A stretch of 64,000 nucleotides of DNA from Doryteuthis pealeii (taxonomy: Eukaryota > Mollusca > Cephalopoda > Myopsida > Loliginidae). The position numbers were made by a program, and so were the translations under genes. The stretch spans positions 97,929,246 through 97,993,245 of the forward strand of contig CM042145.1 of assembly GCA_023376005.1 (NCBI GenBank), written 5' to 3'. The notes beneath the pieces were generated by a model. The model was not told where the DNA came from. It did not search any database and saw nothing but the letters and a program-made list of their open reading frames with translations. Shown in pieces: positions 56,584 to 64,000 of this stretch (positions are counted from its first letter, which is position 1; the number at the start of each line of letters is the position of its first letter).

Positions 56584-56866
56584 TTTACCAACTCCTCCGC
56601 ACGAGTAGGATGCGACACAAGGTCAATTTCATATGCGGAGTTTAACAGGTTTGAATTCAGAGTTTTCATTCTCCTTGACTGGTTACCTATCCATGGTTAA
56701 AGAGCCCAGTATGCCCTGCTATTTACCCATAGCTGGAGCGAGACTTGGATTCATACCTTTCCCAAGGGTATTAGCGCCTGGTGAAATGCAAACAGCTTCG
56801 TCGAGGAATTGAACTCGGGACGACAGGTCCATTTCCTACGACTCTAACCATTAGACCAGGCGCCTC
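56584..56866 (-). repeat. SINE-B, arm C
   Basis: Copy of 15,843-16,125. Here the element keeps AACAGGTTTGAATTCAGAG, the family consensus, where arm A has a local change. Confidence 0.8.
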
Positions 56867-57379
56867 AAAAGTAAATATATATGTGCAAATTCACTATCAC
56901 CAGAGCTTGGTTTTGTGCAAAAATAACGAAGATTTTATTTATATAAGGGAAGATATTTAAAAAATTAAAATTTGAAAAATAACAGAAGGAAACGTCATTA
57001 GCACATTATTATTTTATTTTGGCACAATTTTTTTCGATTTGAAATATAATATTGATTGATTAAGTTAATCACCATTTATATCTTATTTTTTTTAATTGTA
57101 AATTATTGATTTAAATTCCTTACTATATTGTTATGAGTGATGTCATTTCCTGTATCCAGGCAAAAAAATCCTGACGTCCATTGGCCGAATGGAGCAGCTC
57201 TTTTTTATGTAAGGATTTTGATGGGGCATCCTACGAGGATCGCACTCAGATTCATAATAAGATCTTGAGACTTCCCCTCTCTACCCAGGCGACGCTGGTA
57301 GCCGCATTTAGTAATCAATAATTTACAATTTTGTATGTTAGAGTATGATAAATGGTTCTAGTATATTTTTTTCTATTCA

Positions 57380-57725
57380 ATCCACCCCTGTCGGCTAGAG
57401 CAAAAGAATACATCGACTGCATTTTTGCAGAGGGGTAAAATCCCTCCAATGTTGTCACCTGTTGGCCGTGGCTGGTGATTCGTGAAGCTTAAGGACGGAA
57501 ACCTAGTGGTGATGCAGTCCATGACATGCAACACTTCACTTTGGCCCTGACTTAGGCCAGACGGGCGGTCGGAGAGGCACCCTCCGATCAATCGGCTGTT
57601 CCCGTCAAGCCCTAGCTCCTATATGATTGTCCAACCCTATTACCCTTATGACAAACCCCAACCCTTTATACGTATTAGAAGGCAGTGGCTGAGGGTGTTA
57701 GTATCCTGTGTATGCCGTTAAACAT
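57380..57725 (+). repeat. Family D, arm C
   Basis: Copy of 16,640-16,990 with an extra GACGGGCGGTCGGAGAGGC segment that is missing from arm A but present in other family D copies, so arm A has the deletion. Confidence 0.55.
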
Positions 57726-57746
57726 CATCTAATGGTAAAGTTCCGT

Positions 57747-58600
57747 TAGCTAACAGCTGTCCATAATGATATTGATGCTTCTATTGAGAAAATAATTTGA
57801 ATTCGTCCCTCCTAAATAGAAATATCATCTTGTAAAGCTGCTAACTATAATATACTAATCCTTTAAGATTCTGACTATCATTTCATAGTTAACAGCCGTC
57901 CATAATGATATTGATGCTTCTATTTAGAAAGGAGTGAAGATTGTTAATTAGTATTTCATAGTTAAGAAGATTTGGCGCAGACCGGTATCGAACCAGGAAA
58001 TTTTCGATTCCTAGGTGGGTGCTCTACTGACTGAGCTACTCAGATTAAATTAGATTTTTTTTAAATTTCAGGTAAGGATGTTAATTAGTATTTCATAGTT
58101 GCCAACTGTCCATGATGATATTGGTTCTTCTATTTAGTAAGAATTAGATTCCTTCGCACCTAAATAGAAATATCACTATATTCTTGTAAAGCTCTTAGCT
58201 CTAAAATACTAATTCTTCACGATTCTGATTAGTATTTCATAGCTAAAAGCTGTCTAAAATTATACTGATGCTTCTATCTATAATGGAATGAAGGATTATA
58301 ATTAGTATTTCATAATTAATAGCTGTCCTTGATGATATCGATGCTTCTATTTAGAAAGGAGTGAGAGATGTTAATTAGTATTTCATAGTTAACATATGTC
58401 CGTAATGATATTGATACTTCTATTTTGAAAGGTGTGAAATATTATAATACTTATTTCATAGCTGGCAACTGTCCATGATGATATTGATGCTTCTATTTAG
58501 AAAGGAGTGAAAGATTTTAATTAGTATTTCATGATTAACAGCTGTCCATAATGAATTTGATGCTTTTATTTAGAAAGGAGTGAAAGATTATAATTACCAT
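57747..58600 (+). repeat. 73-bp minisatellite, arm C
   Basis: Same unit number and same tRNA-like interruption (57,967-58,045) as 17,008-17,870, with scattered SNPs. Confidence 0.8.
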
Positions 58601-58870
58601 AGATACACTTTGAAATGTATTTCTGTTAAATTTCACAACCAGCAACCCGTAGCTTAAACGAGGTCAAACATTTCCTTTCTTAGAAAGCTAAAAAAAATGA
58701 TTTTATGGTTTCGTCCGGCCGTATTTATTTTGTTTAAATTTTATTTTATTCGCTTTGCTAACTCCCTTTTCCCTAATCTATATCATCTACCCAGAGCTGA
58801 ATGGCTGACCCAATGGGTCACGTTTTGTCTAGTATATATATATATATATTTGTGTGTGTGTGTGTGTGTG

Positions 58871-59426
58871 CCAACTCTTTTACACGGGACAGATGAGACA
58901 CAAGGTCAATTTCTTAAGCGGAGTTGAATTCAAAGTTTTCCTTATCCTCAACAGGTTACCTAGCCAAGTTTAAAGAGACCAGACTGTCCTATTATCTACC
59001 CATAGCTGGAGGAAGAGTAGTTGGCTACATACATTTCCAATAGCGCTATGGGAAATGCAAACAGCTTCGTCCAGGTTTTGAACTCGGATCGCTGAGACCA
59101 TTTCCTACGACTCTAACCATTACATCACGCGCCTCCACGCTTAAAACATTCTATCTTTTACTATTTTTTCATAAAATTCGTCGGAGAGACCTAAAGTTAA
59201 AGTCGATATCAGCCAGACAGCGAAGGAGTCTATCCCTTTTTTACTAACGCTAAACCAAGGAGATTGTTTTTTAGCATCTGAGATGGAGCACCACCTACCA
59301 TCAGATCCTCACTTTACCGCACAGATCTCTGTGCTACTCATACGCTGAGTTAGCGATGGCCGGTATCGAACCAGGAACCTTGCAATTGCTAGTCAAGTAC
59401 TCTACCGACTGAGTTAAACCGGACTT
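58871..59426 (-). repeat. SINE-B and SINE-A pair, arm C
   Basis: 58,871-59,135 copies SINE-B at 18,145; 59,179-59,426 copies SINE-A at 18,451, with both Pol III boxes intact. Confidence 0.8.
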
Positions 59427-60849
59427 TTTTCGTACTCAGATTAAATTAGATTTTTTTTTCAATTTTAGGTAGATACGGAATATCTCTTCTATTTCGTTTT
59501 TTAAATGAATTACAGTTCAAGAAGGTTACAGCAGTTAAAATATATACAATTGGTGTCGTCGTTGTCCTCACGGACACTCTAAATCGTTTCAATGTTCGAG
59601 TCGTTGGGTCAAGTGCTCTATCTTCACCTGTCTTCGACCTTAGCTGATGAACTCGCGAAAACGGAGAAACGGATACGAATGAAGACGCTGCGAAATTGTA
59701 GCTACAGGAATAGATAGGCATTGGGTGAACATTGGTCACTGTTAATGATGGAGAGAAAACAGTAGCGTTTCAGTCGTCCCCCTGTTTACGTCAGCGAGGT
59801 GTCCAGTTAGCGGTAGTTGCGAATCCGAGACGATGACAAGTCGTGACTGGTGTTCATTTCGTCGGTTCGATTGTGAAGGTGAAACCGAGGACATTGGGTT
59901 GATCAGAATAACTTGTTAATGGTGGCAGAACAAGACAGAAATTAAGAGGCCGACCTCAGAGCACATGACAATTTAATTTCTCTCACTCTCTAACAATATC
60001 TTGCCTGGCGAAAATAAAGTGAAAACAACTTGATACAACCGAATAGTCTTTACAAAGGACATACAAAAAAAAAACATATAAAAAATCCACAGAAACAACG
60101 GCACTACAGTCACGTTCATGAGCTTTGCAACTTTGTAGATGGTGACGTCAAATAAGTTTTTGCTAAAAAGGTGAGTTAACTCTTCACCTACTTTAAACCG
60201 CTCACAGCGGCTCTCCCACTACTGCTATCCTACCGAAAGCCACTGACAGACAGCTCTCGTATGTGTCACTTGTTTATAGTAGTGAAAAATCACAACGTGA
60301 ACACTCCTGTCATCTTTTGTTTTTGTCTGTGAACCAAATCTGAGATAGGTATTTATGTCAAATAAGTTGTTACTACCATGGGGAGTTAACTATTTGCCTA
60401 CTTTAAACCGCTCACTGTGGCTCTTACACCGCTCTCGTACGTGTCACTTGTTTACATAGAAAAATCATTATATGAACATTCCCGCCATTTTTTGTTTTGT
60501 CTGTGAACCAACCCTGAGATTAGTACTTGATCCTTTTGCAATAGGGAACCAGTTGATTATGTGTTTGTTTGTTTGTTTATTGATTTTAACGGCATATCAA
60601 CCTGTCTGGGGTTATGTCATGCCTAACGGTTAGGAAGTTATAAATATTGTGTATTTATATTTATACTTGTTAGTAATTGGTTTTAACACTAAGGAACAAC
60701 CGAAGGATTCTTCACTAAGAGACAACCAAAGGATTCTACCTAACACTAAGGAACAACCAAGGATTCTTCACTAAGGAACACAAGGGATCTCTACTGTAAA
60801 GTGCCCTCACTTGAAGCCTAAGAATAGCCACAAAAATCGTAACATAGAG

Positions 60850-61340
60850 CAGCGGTCCCCAACCACCGGGTCGTGACCCGGTACCGGGCCGCGGGCTATT
60901 AGGTACCGGGAGCACAGAACGTTTGAATTTATTTTTATTTTTATTGATTATCAGTCTAAATGTTGATGTTTATTATGAAAAAGTGACTTCTGTGCCTCTT
61001 TACAGGTCTCGGTCACGTGATAGGTCACCAGCCGTTACCCCAAAAACTAGCAAAAATGAGTGAAAAACAAACATCTTTGGCGAGCTTCTTTGGAAAGAGG
61101 AAAAAGGCCCAATGAGGAGTCAGAAGAAGAGCCTACGAATTCCAAGAAAACAAAATCTGCATTTTAAAAGACAATATCAGGATTCCTACTTAAAATACGG
61201 GTTCATCCCTTCAGGTGATTCTCATGCACTGTCATTACGATTATCGATCAAATGTAGGCCGGAGCATATGAAGGCCGGTCCGTGAAAATATTGTCTTAGA
61301 TGAAACCGGTCCGTGGCGCAAAAAAAGTTGGGGACCGCAG
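60850..61340 (+). mobile_element. hAT element, arm C
   Basis: Copy of 20,046-20,525 with the same ACATAGAG duplication (60,842-60,849 and 61,341-61,348), so it is one insertion seen twice. The frame begins MSEKQTSLASFFGK here, closer to the transposase family than arm A (FLERGK), but a stop follows soon after. Confidence 0.9.
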
Positions 61341-62167
61341 ACATAGAGGACTTGATAAGTGTGATAGGGAGGAATGTCGAAAGAATGTCATAGGAATCCG
61401 GGCTGTCGGCACGCCTTGATTGTAAGGATGACCTGAGGAGATGCGGCAATAAAACTTACTTATTTCGTCAGTGGTACGTGTTTATGCAGGTGTGAATATG
61501 TACACACTTTTAGTTTCATTGACTTGGAATAAATATTATCAGACCAAACAAAAGCCGCTTGTGAACTTGTAATTGACACGACAAAGAGAGTCTCTCTTAT
61601 AATGACACAACCAGCAAAATCAAAAATAACGAATTCTTTCATTCTGCATAGCAAAATAATTCATCTATATATCAATACACTTTTTCATGAATTGTACGAC
61701 TGTTATCAGCTTGCAACTCCCCCTGGTAAAAATGAGACCGTCCAAGTCGTCCAAGATGAAATTCAGAAGTGTAAATTCTGATTATCGGGTGTTGCTTATC
61801 CGCCGAATTCTTTTTGTTGTTATGGGTGTCGTTACCTCAGCTAAATAGAAGACCAATCAGTTTTCATTATAATAAAAGAATAGGAAGAAAAAGGACATGC
61901 TACACAGAAAATATAAGAAAGAAAGAAAGTAGGGGAAAGTAGTGAGATGTGGTGAGCGTTAGGGCGCGATAATGCTAATCTTTCAATCGAAAATAATAAA
62001 ACGGTGAAAAAAAAAAGAAATGAAAAAATGTGAGAGAGAGTTAAATCAAAATTATTATACTCTTTACATATTGAAGTATTTCGCAATATCTCTTAAGTAA
62101 ACATATGAAACATTATAATAATTAAATTATCATACTATGGTATGTTCACAGGTCCTGCTAGTTCAAA

Positions 62168-62760
62168 TATTGTTAGCATCCTTCCATATATTAAAGATGA
62201 TGGCGTAGTGTTCACTTTTTTTCTGTAACTGCATGAGTGGCTGAACGGACCAATTTTTGAATTGCAATCTCAGGAGCAGTGACCGCAAACAAACTGTGAC
62301 GCTTGCTAGAGTTACTGGTGTCACTACTTCCTTTTGGCTCTCTTTTCTGTGGCTGTTTCTTTCCTCGCTTTTTTTTTCACTCCTTTTCGTTCCTTGTTTG
62401 ACGAGGACGCGCCAAGTCGCACGTTCTTCTGCACAAGCCTCCCATGTGTTGGGGTTGATGTGGCATGTTTTTATGTCCTTCTTGCAGACATCATTTTGTA
62501 GTGGAAACTACATAGTTTGGGCAGGTTGTTATGGAGGATGAGCTGTCGCCCAAGCAGCAGATCCTCCCTCTCCACACAGCCGTTGTGGTCCAAAGGAGAG
62601 GTAGGAACCAATGCGGTTTGGCAACGGCGGTACCGCAGGAGTTGCTGAGAAGTACTGAGATTCATCACCCACCTTAGGGACTCCAGCTCCGGATTCGTTT
62701 TCGGGGTTTATTCCCTTGGCCTTTCCTTGGGATAAGGTAGAGCCGCAAGGCAACAGTTCA
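62168..62760 (-). pseudogene. LINE C-terminus, arm C
   Basis: Copy of 21,345-21,935; same interrupted frames. Confidence 0.4.
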
Positions 62761-62769
62761 TATATATTA

Positions 62770-63424
62770 CTAGCAAATATATGCACCCTCCGGGTGCAAG
62801 TATTTAAGTTTTAATGTAATAAAATATTGTATTAAATTAGAAAGGCTAATGAAACTAAATAAGAATACAGATAAAAAGATTTGAAACAGAGAGAGTATAA
62901 TAAAAGATTTGAAACAGAGGGAGTATAATAAAAAATGGAACAACTGAAACTTACTCTTCCATCACTCTCATCTTTCATTGTTATTTTTTCTAATTTAAGT
63001 ATTTAGTTATAAGAGGAAGTAAAGAATAAAATGACAGTTATTTTATCTTGTTAATGGATTTCATTTAAGATTCATTGAAGAGACTTTTGCTTATATTCAT
63101 TAAAATAAAACCAAACAGTTAGAAATCAATAATACTAAGCACATATTTATTAAATTCGATTTTTTAATATTAATATGCAAATTAGCTTTCCCGTTCACAT
63201 TGTAAACCACTATTTTGTTGTATATATAAATATAATTGCATGTTGTTAGTATGTAGACATAGTTAACAGTATTAATAATGTAAGACAATTTTATTAATAA
63301 TTGAGGTTTAGATAAAAATAAAATCGTGGAGAATGTGATGTCAACAACTAAGAGAATTGTGACTTGAGTAGGAATATAGTTTCGGTTACAGACAGAAAAA
63401 CACACAATCTCCATTATAATAAGA
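62770..63424 (-). mobile_element. Helitron, arm C
   Basis: Copy of 21,940-22,592 with intact ends: TC at 63,424-63,423, perfect hairpin GCACCCGGAGGGTGC near 62,783-62,797, CTAG at 62,773-62,770. Confidence 0.8.
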
Positions 63425-63529
63425 TGTATATCTAATGCACTTGCTTACCAGCCAGCAATATGAATGTTTAAAATTTGTGTGACTTCATACCAGCTCTGCA
63501 TAATACAGGTTCCTATAGAGTTGCCTAGA

Positions 63530-63672
63530 GTTGGTATCAGCCGATCAGCGAGTGATTCTATCCCCTTTTTGTTAGTGCTAGACCAGAGAGATCGTTTTTG
63601 CTGAGGTGAAGCGACACACCTACCGTCGGATCCCAGATGCTTTACTGCAGTGATCAGACTACCCAGGCTGTA
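63530..63672 (-). repeat. SINE-A fragment, arm C
   Basis: Copy of 22,690-22,830, with an extra CTAGAGTTG just before the element. Confidence 0.65.
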
Positions 63673-64000
63673 AAAAATTCTCAAAAGTAAGTTTTGTTTG
63701 CTTTTTGCTTCTTGCTTTTTAAAAAAATTCCCCTTATTTATTGAATAACCCTCGTAGTTTAATTTTTCATATTATATCATTTTGCATCTATTGATAAAGA
63801 TAAATAATTTTTAAAAAAGATACTTTTGAAATATACAAGAACATGTAAAGAATCGTGAAATCTCCAAGGCGTAAGATTCTGTAGTCTATCAAAATGTTCA
63901 GTTTGTCTGGATTTTACTAAATAAATGAATATCGAGTATATGAAAAAAGAAAGCATAGAACCAAACAAGATATAAGTAAAAAATATAAAAAGCTAAAACT

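Larger units (their letters stand above)
49284..64000 (+). repeat. Arm C: direct copy of about 8.36-23.2 kb
   Basis: It starts at the sequence of 8,363 and repeats arm A in order to the window end. Total length matches arm A (CT run to Helitron end: 13,244 versus 13,242 bp), but locally it is about 9 percent shorter at 49.3-50.1 kb, about 3 percent at 50.2-51.1 kb, 1-2 percent at 51-55 kb and essentially equal after about 55 kb. From there the differences are SNPs, microsatellite lengths and two short tandem duplications, as between haplotypes. Confidence 0.9.

Overview
This is a repeat-dominated, AT-rich piece of an invertebrate animal genome. It carries non-LTR retrotransposon remnants, tRNA-derived SINEs, Helitrons, a hAT element with an 8-bp target duplication, Penelope-type hammerhead motifs, and long TA, AAT, CT, CA and GT microsatellites. 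The mix would suit a mollusc or a chelicerate; the sequence does not decide between them. I found no intact protein-coding gene, rRNA or real tRNA gene and no CRISPR array. The long open frames are simple-repeat translations or chance frames; the recognisable protein pieces belong to transposable elements, and nearly all are broken.

Layout. Arm A is about 8.25-24.7 kb. After a 100-N gap (33,901-34,000), the sequence 34,001 to about 49,283 is the reverse complement of arm A (arm B). At about 49,283 the sequence folds back, and 49,284-64,000 is arm A again in direct orientation (arm C). B is about 7 percent shorter than A, mostly through single-base losses. C shows the same losses next to the fold, fading with distance until A and C differ only like two haplotypes. 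I read B plus the start of C as an uncorrected fold-back read and C as a second haplotype of A, so about 30 kb of the window is probably false duplication.

Region by region: 0.6-2.1 kb, SINE-A and SINE-B; 2.1-4.2 kb, two inverted pairs of a dispersed repeat with a CCAAT / E-box / TATA-like module; 5.8-6.1 kb, an inverted pair of hammerhead-like units; 7.0-9.35 kb, nested copies of one non-LTR element (LINE-L) with AAT tails; 10.3-16.1 kb, Helitron ends, a 49-bp minisatellite, SINEs and a second LINE 3' end (LINE-N); 17.0-17.9 kb, a 73-bp minisatellite with inverted units; 20.0-20.5 kb, the hAT element; 21.3-22.6 kb, a LINE tail beside a complete non-autonomous Helitron; 23.7-24.4 kb, a 300-bp tandem triplet.

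The most interesting part is 24.8-30.0 kb, outside the duplicated arms. It holds a textbook type I hammerhead ribozyme directly downstream of a tRNA-like Pol III promoter (minus strand, 25,169 to 25,033), a pair of hammerheads facing each other in a 400-bp hairpin (29,634-30,000), one more in another inverted repeat (28,077-28,118), and degenerate relatives. The tRNA-like head plus hammerhead resembles the SINE-like ribozyme elements known from schistosomes and is the best candidate for an undescribed element here.
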